Below, one piece after another: positions 1 to 5,480 of a DNA stretch of 5,480 nt (within the stretch, counting starts at the first letter, position 1; every line of letters begins with the position of its first letter). The stretch is taken from positions 1-5,480 of the forward strand of contig CAMLMI010000327.1 in assembly GCA_946480965.1 (NCBI GenBank), given 5' to 3'. Position numbers and translations under genes: made by a program. Origin of the DNA: an uncultured Verrucomicrobiales bacterium (lineage in GTDB: Bacteria; Verrucomicrobiota; Verrucomicrobiae; Limisphaerales; CANJSG01). The notes beneath the pieces were generated by a model. That model was given only the letters and a program-made list of their open reading frames with translations, did no database searches and had not been told where the DNA came from.

Positions 1-378
1 GAGTTGAAGGCGATGTTCTGGAAGGAATACGTCGATCGGACCGCGCCGTGGGAGCTGATCCACTTCCATGCCGACGGAGTCGACGGCGTCTTCCGCTGCC
101 GCGCCTCGGCGAAACGCAGCGGGGCAGAGGTCAGTGTGACCGGCGAAGGCAACGGGCCCATCGCCGCGTTCGTCCACGGCCTGGTCGCGCTGGGCGTGCC
201 CAAGTTCGAGGTCGCCGACTTCCGCCAGCACGCCTTGAGCGCCGGCGAAGAAGCCTCCGCCATCGCCTACATCCGGGTGAAGCTGGCCGACGGCAAATCC
301 CGCTGGGGTGCCGGCGTGGACACCAACATCGAACTCGCCTCGATCAAGGCCGTGCTCAGCGCGTTGAACCGGATCTGA
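1..378 (+). CDS. leuA: 2-isopropylmalate synthase, C-terminal fragment
   Basis: This is the last 125 codons of a gene that enters from the left edge; the frame is open from base 1 and ends at TGA 376-378. The enzyme condenses acetyl-CoA with 2-oxoisovalerate, the first committed step of leucine synthesis, in the cytosol. Only the C-terminal regulatory (leucine-binding, LeuA_dimer) domain and its linker are visible. Supporting motifs are FWKEYVDRTAPWEL near the start, EGNGPIAAFVHGL around residues 49-61, and the terminal WGAGVDTNIELASIKAVLSA block, which matches the NxxxASxxAVxSAxNR ending of LeuA proteins. The lead-in resembles the longer yeast/Pseudomonas/mycobacterial-type LeuA more than the E. 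coli type. That is family knowledge recalled, not an alignment. The catalytic TIM barrel is outside the window, so activity cannot be judged. A hairpin terminator follows 24 bases after the stop. Confidence 0.93.
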   Translation, partial: ELKAMFWKEYVDRTAPWELIHFHADGVDGVFRCRASAKRSGAEVSVTGEGNGPIAAFVHGLVALGVPKFEVADFRQHALSAGEEASAIAYIRVKLADGKSRWGAGVDTNIELASIKAVLSALNRI

Positions 379-402
379 CATCCACGGCTGTTTCGTCGGA
401 AA

Positions 403-431
403 GGCCCTCCGTCCTGATTGGGCGGAGGGCC
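403..431. terminator. Hairpin terminator between leuA and the ferritin-like gene, probably bidirectional
   Basis: GGCCCTCCGTCC (403-414) pairs with GGGCGGAGGGCC (420-431) around a 5-base loop (415-419). This gives a 12-bp stem with one G-U pair when read on the plus strand. It lies 24 bases after the leuA stop and 35 bases beyond the stop of the convergent minus-strand gene. The tails are only weakly T-rich: GTTGCGTGTTT on the plus strand, and TTTCC on the minus strand. The position and stem strength support shared termination, but the poor U-tracts leave its efficiency uncertain. Confidence 0.75.
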
Positions 432-466
432 GTTGCGTGTTTCAAGGACTGGTCGGGACCGCGCCG

Positions 467-958
467 TCAGGAGCGTTCCGCCACGAGGTTGGCCGACTCT
501 TCGGCGATGCAGGTCAGGGTTTCGTCGGCCTTCTTTTCCTCGTCCAGGGTGGACTGGAGGAGCTTGGCTGCCGTGGTGTGTCCCATCTGTTTGGCCCAGG
601 TGGTGAGACAGCCATAGGAGGCGATCTCGTAGTGCTCCACCTTTTGCGCGGCGGAGATGAGGGCGGCGTCGAGGGCCTCGGAGTCCTCGTGGTCTTCGAG
701 GATGCGGGCGCCTTCCTTGAGCAGACCTTCGATGGCTTCGCACTTCTTCGTCTTTGCGGGGGCATCGACGGATTCGAAGACCTGGACGACGCGCTCCACG
801 TGGGCTTCCGTCTGGGTCAGGTGTTCTTCCAGAGCGGCGCGCAGTTCGGACGAGCGGGCCGCTTTGGCCATTTTGGGAAGCGCCTTCAGCAGCTGCTTCT
901 CCGCGTGGTGGATGTCGGCGAGTTCTTCGAGGAAGAGTTTATGTAGTTCGTTGTTCAT
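467..958 (-). CDS. DUF892/YciF-type ferritin-like stress protein
   Basis: This encodes a 163-aa protein, starting at ATG 956-958 and ending at TGA 467-469. The N-terminus MNNELHKLFLEELADIHHAE followed by KQLLKALPKMAKAA is the hallmark opening of the DUF892 (YciE/YciF) family, and the length matches the usual 160-170 aa. The family folds as a ferritin-like four-helix bundle and is linked to general, osmotic and oxidative stress. Its biochemical role is not settled. Candidate metal ligands sit in the helices: E20, E45, E51 and H53, E108 and E111, E140 and E141; the assignment is mine. There is no signal peptide, so it should be cytoplasmic. The frame stays open further upstream (to 1222), but that extension is low-complexity and lacks family similarity, so the ATG at 958 is preferred. 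Only a weak GGA precedes it. The gene converges on leuA and diverges from the exporter operon. No cysteine or histidine cluster suggests another cofactor. Confidence 0.92.
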   Translation of the reverse strand: MNNELHKLFLEELADIHHAEKQLLKALPKMAKAARSSELRAALEEHLTQTEAHVERVVQVFESVDAPAKTKKCEAIEGLLKEGARILEDHEDSEALDAALISAAQKVEHYEIASYGCLTTWAKQMGHTTAAKLLQSTLDEEKKADETLTCIAEESANLVAERS

Positions 959-1315
959 GGTTCCAGAGAGTGGAGGGTGAAATCCGGCGAATCCCAAAAC
1001 GACGCCGGTGCTGTTCCAGAACAGCGGGTCGGATGCCATCCCCGCCTGGGGAGGAAAAGGCCACGTTTTCCCGGCCAAACACGGTTCTTTCGCCCGTCGA
1101 GCGGAGGCGTGGGATTGCAGATTGATTCCCCCGCGTCCGTGCACCGTTTCAATCTGCATCCCCCTCGTCCGATGCGGCCGAACAAGCTCTCCCCCTGCGG
1201 AAGCGCCGCCGGGTGCGAGCACCGCCGATCAAGGGAGGATTCCCAGAAAGCACTTGCGTCCACGGCCGGGCGGACCGTCATCCTGCGGCCCGTGTTGCGC
1301 CGAGATTCCTGTCCT
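959..1315. other. Divergent intergenic region, about 357 bp
   Basis: This region separates the minus-strand ferritin-like gene from the plus-strand exporter operon and must hold both promoters. I see no convincing -35/-10 pair for either direction. It contains a bulged inverted repeat at 1111-1162 (listed separately) and a short CCCC-GCCT-GGGG hairpin at 1040-1051. An AAGGGAGGA purine run lies at 1231-1239, with no start codon at a normal distance in the exporter frame. The frame of the adaptor gene is open back to 977, with ATG at 1172 and GTG at 1292, so the last 24-144 bases could be coding if one of those starts is used. Confidence 0.6.
1111..1162. repeat. Bulged inverted repeat upstream of the exporter operon
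   Basis: GGGATTGCAGATTGA (1111-1125) is the reverse complement of TCAATCTGCATCCC (1149-1162), apart from one extra T in the left arm. This makes a 14-bp imperfect stem with a 23-base loop. The left arm also holds two GATTG boxes 7 bases apart (1113-1117 and 1120-1124), and the right arm has the inverse CAATC (1150-1154). It could be an operator for a dimeric regulator or an RNA leader structure. Nothing in the window identifies a regulator. Confidence 0.5.
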
Positions 1316-2320
1316 TTGAACCGCTTCTTGCGTTGTTGGATAGCCGGGATCGTCTGCGGCTTGGGTGCAGTCTCCTCTCCGGCGTCCGAAGTTCTGCGGC
1401 CCCTTCCCACCGCCGTTTCCGCCTTGGGCCGATTGGAGCCGGGCGACGGCTTGCGGCACCTCGCCGCGCCGCATTCCACCCAGGGACCATCCATCATCGG
1501 ACGGCTTTTCGTCCGCGAAGGCCAATGGGTCACGAATGGCCAACCGCTCGCCGTCACCCACAACCACGCCGCGCTGGAGGCCGCGTGGCGGCAGGCCGTG
1601 GCGTCGGTTGAGCTGGCCAAGCGCCATCTCGCGGTGGTGGAGACCGGAGCCAAAACCGCCGAGCTGGCCGCGTTGACGGCGGAGCTGGAACGCGCGCGGG
1701 TGGAGGCCGACGACGCCGGAAGAAACTGGCGGCGTTCGCGGCAGTTGCGGGTGGAAGGTTCGCTGGTCTCGGCCGAATCGGTGGAGCAACTGGAGGCCCG
1801 CTTCCTCGCGCTTTCCAATGCGGTTCATGTCTCCGAACACCGGCTCGCCGCCGGACGCGAGGTGCGGCCGGTGGACGTGGCCCATGCCCGCGCGGACGTG
1901 GCGGTCGCGGAAGCGGCGGCGGAACGTGCGCATTACGACTGGCAGCAGACGATCATCCGCGCCCCGGCCGACGGCGAGATTCTGCGCGTCCACCAACGTG
2001 AAGGCGAACAGGTCGGGGCGGACGGCGTGGCGGATTTCGGCGCGACCGACCGCATGGGCGTGCGCGCGGAGGTCTATGAAAGCGACGTGCGACGGCTGAA
2101 GGTCGGCCAAAAGGTCGAGGTGAAGGGCGCGGCGTTCGACGGCGTGTTGCCGGGCAAGGTGGAGTCTATCGGGCGGCAAGTGCGGAGCAACCGGCTGCTG
2201 AGTCCCGATCCGGCCGAGTTCGCCGACGCGCGCGTGGTCGAGGTGTGGGTGCGCTTGGACCGGAGCGAGCCGGTCGCCGGGCTTTCCGGGGCGTTGGTCA
2301 ACGTCGCGTTTCTCCCGTGA
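1316..2320 (+). CDS. devB: HlyD/DevB-type periplasmic adaptor (membrane fusion protein) of an ABC exporter
   Basis: This is the adaptor that links an inner-membrane ABC pump to an outer-membrane channel. With the TTG start at 1316 it has 334 aa and opens with a clean signal-type segment: MNRFLRCW, then a hydrophobic stretch to about residue 20, then SSPASE. The first lipoyl/barrel half (about 35-80) carries the DevB-like ALGRLEPGDGLRHLAAP, then IGRLFVREGQWVTNGQPLAV. Residues about 83-210 form an Ala/Glu/Arg-rich helical hairpin. The second lipoyl half is TIIRAPADGEILRVHQREGEQV (212-233, with two residues altered at most from the usual pattern), followed by a beta-barrel region with RAEVYESDVRRLKVGQKVEV. 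The start is uncertain: GTG 1292 (342 aa) and ATG 1172 (382 aa) are in frame and none has a good Shine-Dalgarno. I chose 1316 because it puts the hydrophobic segment at the N-terminus. The stop overlaps the permease start. HlyD-type adaptors in general are hard to assign a substrate; the symbol is by family resemblance only. Confidence 0.88.
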   Translation: MNRFLRCWIAGIVCGLGAVSSPASEVLRPLPTAVSALGRLEPGDGLRHLAAPHSTQGPSIIGRLFVREGQWVTNGQPLAVTHNHAALEAAWRQAVASVELAKRHLAVVETGAKTAELAALTAELERARVEADDAGRNWRRSRQLRVEGSLVSAESVEQLEARFLALSNAVHVSEHRLAAGREVRPVDVAHARADVAVAEAAAERAHYDWQQTIIRAPADGEILRVHQREGEQVGADGVADFGATDRMGVRAEVYESDVRRLKVGQKVEVKGAAFDGVLPGKVESIGRQVRSNRLLSPDPAEFADARVVEVWVRLDRSEPVAGLSGALVNVAFLP

Positions 2321-3510
2321 GCGTGTCGCGTCCACCGGGTTGGTTGCGGCTGCTGCGGCCCGCCGGGGTGCCGTTGGCCTGGCGGCAATTGACCGCGCGT
2401 CCTTGGCGCTTCGCCGCCGCCGTGGCGGGCATCGCCTTCGCCTCGGTGATGATGCTGATGCAGCTCGGCTTTCGCGACGCGCTCTTCGACAGCGTGTGCC
2501 TGCTGCACCGCGCGTTCGACGGCGAGCTCTTCCTCATCGGCAAGCACTACGATTCGGTCGGCGATTCGCGCAGCTTCGCGCGGCGGCGATTGAACCAGGC
2601 GCTGGCGGTGGAAGGCGTGGAGCGTGCGTCGCCCGTCTATTTCGGAGTCGCCCTGTGGAAGAACCCCGCGACGCGGCTGGATCGGACCATCTTCCTCATC
2701 GGCTGTCCCGGCGCGGACCCGTGCCTGCGGTTGCCGGGCGTGGAAACGCACGGCGCGGCCTTGCGGCGGGAAGACGCGGTGCTCTTCGACACGGCCTCGC
2801 GGCCCGACTTCGGTCCGGTGCCGGAGCTGTTCGCGCAGGACGGTCCGGTGACGACCGAGATCGGCGGCAAGCGCGTGCAAGTGGGCGGACTCTTTACGCT
2901 GGGCACTTCCTTCGCGGCCGATGGCAATCTGCTCGTCGGCGACACCGCGTTCCATCGGCTGTTTCCCAACCGCTCGCCGGGAACGGTGAACTTGGCTGTC
3001 CTAAGGCTCGCGCCGACCTCCGATCTGCGCAGCGTGCAGGTGGCCGTGCGCCAGCACTTGCCGGACGACGTTCTGGTGCTGACGCGCGACGAATTGATGG
3101 CGCGCGAAGTGGACTACTGGGCGCGGCGCACGCCCATCGGCTTCGTCATCTCGGCGGGCTTGATCGTGGGATTCATCGTCGGCGCGGTGATCGTCTATCA
3201 GATCCTCTACACGGACCTGACGGACCACTTGAAGGAGTATGCCGTGCTCAAGGCGACAGGCTGTTCCGACCTCTTCCTGCAAGGGCTGGTGGTGCAGCAG
3301 GCGGTGGTCTTGGCCGTGGCCGGGTTCCTGCCCGCCGCCGCCATGTCGTGGGGCGTCTTCGCGCTGACCCGCGAGGCGACGTCGCTGCCCGCGTATCTCG
3401 ATCTCACCAAGTGCGCGCTGGTCCTCGGGCTCACGCTTGCCATGTGCCAGATCGCCGGGGTCTTCGCCCTGCGCGTGCTGCGCCAGGCCGATCCGGCGGA
3501 GGTCTTCTGA
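2317..3510 (+). CDS. devC: DevC-type ABC exporter permease (FtsX/MacB-like)
   Basis: This is an inner-membrane permease of 397 aa, close to the usual DevC length of about 385-390. The GTG start at 2317 overlaps the upstream TGA (GTGA), suggesting translational coupling; a second GTG at 2323 is also possible. Topology by eye: a short cytosolic N-terminus (PLAWRQLTARPWR), TM1 at about 31-51, a large periplasmic domain at about 52-274, then three C-terminal TM segments at about 275-298, 323-349 and 366-385. Between TM2 and TM3 lies DHLKEYAVLKATGCSD, the conserved cytosolic coupling segment of FtsX-like permeases that contacts the ATPase. The protein ends RQADPAEVF, as DevC and MacB-like permeases often do. 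The periplasmic domain has an unusual CPGADPC pair (C130, C136) plus C61. In cyanobacteria the homologous system exports heterocyst glycolipids; that substrate should not be assumed here. Confidence 0.92.
   Translation: MSVSRPPGWLRLLRPAGVPLAWRQLTARPWRFAAAVAGIAFASVMMLMQLGFRDALFDSVCLLHRAFDGELFLIGKHYDSVGDSRSFARRRLNQALAVEGVERASPVYFGVALWKNPATRLDRTIFLIGCPGADPCLRLPGVETHGAALRREDAVLFDTASRPDFGPVPELFAQDGPVTTEIGGKRVQVGGLFTLGTSFAADGNLLVGDTAFHRLFPNRSPGTVNLAVLRLAPTSDLRSVQVAVRQHLPDDVLVLTRDELMAREVDYWARRTPIGFVISAGLIVGFIVGAVIVYQILYTDLTDHLKEYAVLKATGCSDLFLQGLVVQQAVVLAVAGFLPAAAMSWGVFALTREATSLPAYLDLTKCALVLGLTLAMCQIAGVFALRVLRQADPAEVF
3498..3502 (+). promoter_or_regulatory. Ribosome binding site of the ATPase-GAF gene
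   Basis: GGAGG lies 7 bases before ATG 3510-3512, inside the last codons of the permease gene. It is the only textbook Shine-Dalgarno in the operon and fixes the start of the ATPase gene. The start overlaps the permease TGA by one base (TGATG), so independent initiation and coupling may both act. Confidence 0.85.
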
Positions 3511-4817
3511 TGGAACCGCTGCTCCGTTTCCGAGAAGTCCGCCACGCCTTCGGTGAAGGCGCGCTGCGTCGTCAAGTCTTGCACGGCGTGAACGCCGACC
3601 TGATGCCCGGCCAGATCGTCATCCTCACGGGGCCGTCCGGCGCGGGGAAGACGACCATCCTCACCTTGGGCGGCGCGCTGCGGCGCGTGCAGTCGGGCAG
3701 CGTCATCGTCTTCGGCCAGGAACTTGCCGGAGCCGACCAGGCCGCGTTGCTCGCGGTGCGGCGCAGGATCGGCTTCATCTTCCAGTCGCCGAACCTGCTC
3801 GATTCCCTGACCGCCGTGCAGAACGTGGCGCTGACCTTGGCCTGGAACGGCGAGGCCGGCGCCGAGGAAGCGCGTCGCCGCGCGCTTGAGCAATTGGAGC
3901 GCGTCGGATTGGCCGATCACGCGCACAAATATCCGGGCCAGCTCTCCGGCGGCCAACGCCAGCGCGTGGCCATCGCCCGTGCGTTGGTGGGCGAACCGCA
4001 GTTGATCTTGGCTGACGAGCCGACCAGCGCCTTGGACCGCGAAACGGGACGCGAAGTGGTGGAATTGCTCCACAAGCTGGCCCGGCAAAAAGGCTGCGCC
4101 ATTCTCCTCGTCACCCACGACCACCGCATCCTCGACATCGCCGACCACACCTTGTCGCTGGAGGATGGGCGCTTGGTCTCCTACGCCCGCGATGCCGCCC
4201 AGCGCACGGCCTTGCTCCTCTCCGGACTGACGCAGGCGTCCCGCCCAGAAGAACTCCAGCGCGAGATCAACGAACTGGACGAAGCCGGGTTCCACCGCTT
4301 CATGGAGGAGTCCACCGACGAGTTCGATCAGCTGCGGCGCAAGCTGGAGGAAGCCCGCAGCCAAGTCGCCGCTTCGCAGTTCGACCGTTTGCTCGTCGCC
4401 GCCACGCTCAAGGCCGGACAACTGCTGGACGCCGACCGCGTCACGCTCTTCGCCGTGGATCGCGCGGCCGGGAAGCTCCGTTCGCGCGTGGCACAGTCCG
4501 GCAGCCAGGAACTGCTCCAGATCGAGCTGGGACTCGACCAGGGCATTGCCGGGTTGGTCGCGCGCACCGGCGAGACGGTGAATCTGGAGGATGCCTACGA
4601 ACATCCGCTCTTCAACCGCAGCATCGACCAGCGCTCCGGCTACCGCACCCGGAGCCTGCTCTGCGTGGCCGTGAAAGATGAGGCCGGGCAGGTCATCGCC
4701 GTGGGCCAGGTCTTGAACAAGCGGGGCGGGGGAGCCTTCACCGCCGAGGACGAGGAGCGGTTCCAGAAGTTCCTCGAGCCCATCGGGCGGCTCTTGGCCG
4801 GATTGCAGGCGGCTTGA
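3510..4817 (+). CDS. devA: DevA-type ABC exporter ATPase fused to a C-terminal GAF domain
   Basis: This is a 435-aa cytosolic ATPase that powers the exporter. Residues 1-225 form a complete ABC domain: Walker A GPSGAGKTT (41-49), Q-loop FQSPN (Q92), signature LSGGQRQR (145-152), Walker B LILADE (165-170) followed by PTSALD, and switch histidine H203 in VTHDH. All catalytic residues are present. A plain DevA ends near residue 225-250, but here a charged helical linker (about 226-290) leads into a GAF domain (about 290-432). The GAF core shows FDRLLVAATLKAGQLLDADR, then LGLDQGIAGLVARTGETVNL, then RTRSLLCVAV and VGQVLNK. N403, K404, F410, D414 and E415 reproduce the NKF(X3)DE motif of phosphodiesterase and cyclase GAF domains that bind cAMP or cGMP. 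The frame is continuous with no sign of frameshift. I infer ligand-controlled ATPase activity; cyclic nucleotide as the ligand is plausible but unproven, since not every NKFDE GAF binds one. Confidence 0.93.
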   Translation: MEPLLRFREVRHAFGEGALRRQVLHGVNADLMPGQIVILTGPSGAGKTTILTLGGALRRVQSGSVIVFGQELAGADQAALLAVRRRIGFIFQSPNLLDSLTAVQNVALTLAWNGEAGAEEARRRALEQLERVGLADHAHKYPGQLSGGQRQRVAIARALVGEPQLILADEPTSALDRETGREVVELLHKLARQKGCAILLVTHDHRILDIADHTLSLEDGRLVSYARDAAQRTALLLSGLTQASRPEELQREINELDEAGFHRFMEESTDEFDQLRRKLEEARSQVAASQFDRLLVAATLKAGQLLDADRVTLFAVDRAAGKLRSRVAQSGSQELLQIELGLDQGIAGLVARTGETVNLEDAYEHPLFNRSIDQRSGYRTRSLLCVAVKDEAGQVIAVGQVLNKRGGGAFTAEDEERFQKFLEPIGRLLAGLQAA

Positions 4818-4847
4818 AGAACGGTCCGGTTGGTGTGGGCCTTTCGG

Positions 4848-5480
4848 CTAGAAGCCCGTGAAGCCGGTTTCCCGGGAGGAAGCTTCCATCGCAGGTTGAG
4901 ACGTCTGGCGGGATGTTGCAGCGGGAGCAGCGGGCAACGACGTGGTCGAATGTTCGGCCGATCGGCGGTGGGCGTTCGCCTGCCGCCCATGCAGCGCCGG
5001 CGCGGGCGATTCGGCGCGCTGACGGGTCCGGCCGTAGATGATGGTCTCCAGATGCGACGCGGCGACGCGGAGAGCTTCGGCCTGGGCGTTGAGTTCCTGG
5101 CTGGCCCCGGCGCTTTCCTCGGCGCTGGCGGCGTTGCCCTGCGTGACCTTGTCCATCTCGGACACGGCCAGGTTCAACTGGGAGAGACCCTGGCTCTGTT
5201 CCTGGGATGCGGACGCCATCTCGCCCACCAGGGTGTCGAGTTCGCGCACCTGGTGCTGGATCTCCTCGAATTTACGGGCGACCTCCGCGCTGACCTGCAC
5301 GCCCTTCTCGCTTTGCTGGACGCTGGTCTCGATCTTGATCGCGGTCTCTCGGGCGGCGCCGGCGCAACGCTGGGCCAAACTGCGGACCTCGTCCGCGACC
5401 ACGGCGAACCCGGCCCCGGCTTCCCCGGCGCGCGCGGCCTCCACGGCGGCGTTCAAGGCGAGGATGTTCGTCTGGAACGC
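4848..5480 (-). CDS. Methyl-accepting chemotaxis protein, C-terminal signalling fragment
   Basis: This is the last 210 codons of a minus-strand gene that enters from the right edge and ends at TAG 4848-4850. The fragment begins [20 protein letters not shown], the hairpin tip that binds the CheA kinase and Che[16 protein letters not shown] follows, then the descending coiled-coil helix, with a likely methylation patch at [14 protein letters not shown]. By eye against E. coli Tsr recalled from memory, spacing from [10 protein letters not shown] to EES is the same (114 residues), with no heptad gain or loss. A Pro/Ala/Ser/Gln-rich tail of about 55 residues follows ETIIYG, and the protein ends GFTGF, which fits an aromatic-x-x-aromatic CheR-docking pentapeptide. 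The sensor and membrane parts lie outside the window, so ligand and location are unknown. The gene converges on the exporter operon with a 30-base gap and no strong terminator between them. Confidence 0.93.
   Translation of the reverse strand, partial: AFQTNILALNAAVEAARAGEAGAGFAVVADEVRSLAQRCAGAARETAIKIETSVQQSEKGVQVSAEVARKFEEIQHQVRELDTLVGEMASASQEQSQGLSQLNLAVSEMDKVTQGNAASAEESAGASQELNAQAEALRVAASHLETIIYGRTRQRAESPAPALHGRQANAHRRSAEHSTTSLPAAPAATSRQTSQPAMEASSRETGFTGF

Noticed and set aside
1040..1052. A small CCCC-GCCT-GGGG hairpin in the divergent intergenic region.
   Set aside because: A 4-5-bp G/C stem is common by chance at this base composition and has no T-tract or partner element.
1063..1087. 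An ECF-sigma-like promoter on the minus strand (GAACC, 17-base spacer, CGT) ahead of the stress gene.
   Set aside because: The match is to a few short, degenerate boxes in GC-rich DNA, there is no known start site, and the spacing fits only loosely. It is not strong enough to annotate.
959..1222. An 88-codon N-terminal extension of the ferritin-like protein.
   Set aside because: The family begins at MNNELHKLF or equivalent; the extension has no signal peptide or family similarity and would consume the divergent promoter region.
1229..2335. A minus-strand open frame of 368 codons antisense to the adaptor gene.
   Set aside because: Its translation is His/Arg/Gly-rich low complexity without a domain, while the sense strand encodes a recognisable HlyD-type adaptor.
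3207..4604. A long minus-strand open frame of 465 codons antisense to the ATPase-GAF gene.
   Set aside because: It is fully overlapped by a gene with intact Walker A, signature, Walker B and NKFDE motifs, and its own translation shows no motif. Long antisense frames are expected in high-GC coding DNA.
2340..4817. A plus-strand open frame that runs through most of the permease gene out of frame and joins the ATPase-GAF frame, as if one 825-aa protein.
   Set aside because: The part before 3510 is Arg/Ala/Gly-rich with no recognisable domain, while the permease frame gives clear TM segments and FtsX motifs. The GGAGG and ATG at 3510 mark the real start. It is an artefact of high GC.
4837..4857. 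A possible terminator hairpin (GGGC with inner TT, paired to AAGCCC) between the ATPase-GAF gene and the chemoreceptor gene.
   Set aside because: The stem is only about 6 bp with a bulge, overlaps the chemoreceptor stop codon, and has no T-tract on either strand.

Overview
The window is high-GC, gene-dense bacterial DNA with no mobile element, rRNA, tRNA or CRISPR array that I can see. The exporter has a periplasmic adaptor with a signal peptide, which points to a Gram-negative cell. The type of LeuA C-terminus, the scarcity of Shine-Dalgarno sequences and the gene mix would suit a Verrucomicrobiota/PVC-type organism, but this is a weak inference and not something the sequence proves.

Layout from left to right. 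(1) Positions 1-378: the 3' end of leuA (2-isopropylmalate synthase), closed by a strong 12-bp hairpin at 403-431. (2) Positions 467-958, minus strand: a complete DUF892/YciF-type ferritin-like stress protein that converges on leuA and shares that hairpin. (3) Positions 959-1315: a divergent intergenic region of about 360 bp with a bulged 14-bp inverted repeat at 1111-1162. (4) Positions 1316-4817: a tight three-gene operon encoding a DevBCA-type tripartite ABC exporter. It holds an HlyD/DevB periplasmic adaptor, a DevC permease (GTG start overlapping the devB stop) and a DevA ATPase (ATG overlapping the devC stop, with a clear GGAGG). (5) Positions 4848-5480, minus strand: the C-terminal 210 residues of a methyl-accepting chemotaxis protein, convergent with the operon and running off the window.

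The most interesting point is the third gene of the operon. The DevA ATPase is about 435 aa instead of about 225-250. Its C-terminal half is a charged helical linker followed by a GAF domain that keeps a full NK-F-DE signature (N403, K404, F410, D414, E415), typical of the cyclic-nucleotide-binding GAF domains of phosphodiesterases and adenylate cyclases. This suggests an exporter whose ATPase is gated directly by an intracellular small molecule, possibly cAMP or cGMP. The exported substrate cannot be deduced, and no TolC-like outer-membrane partner lies in the window.
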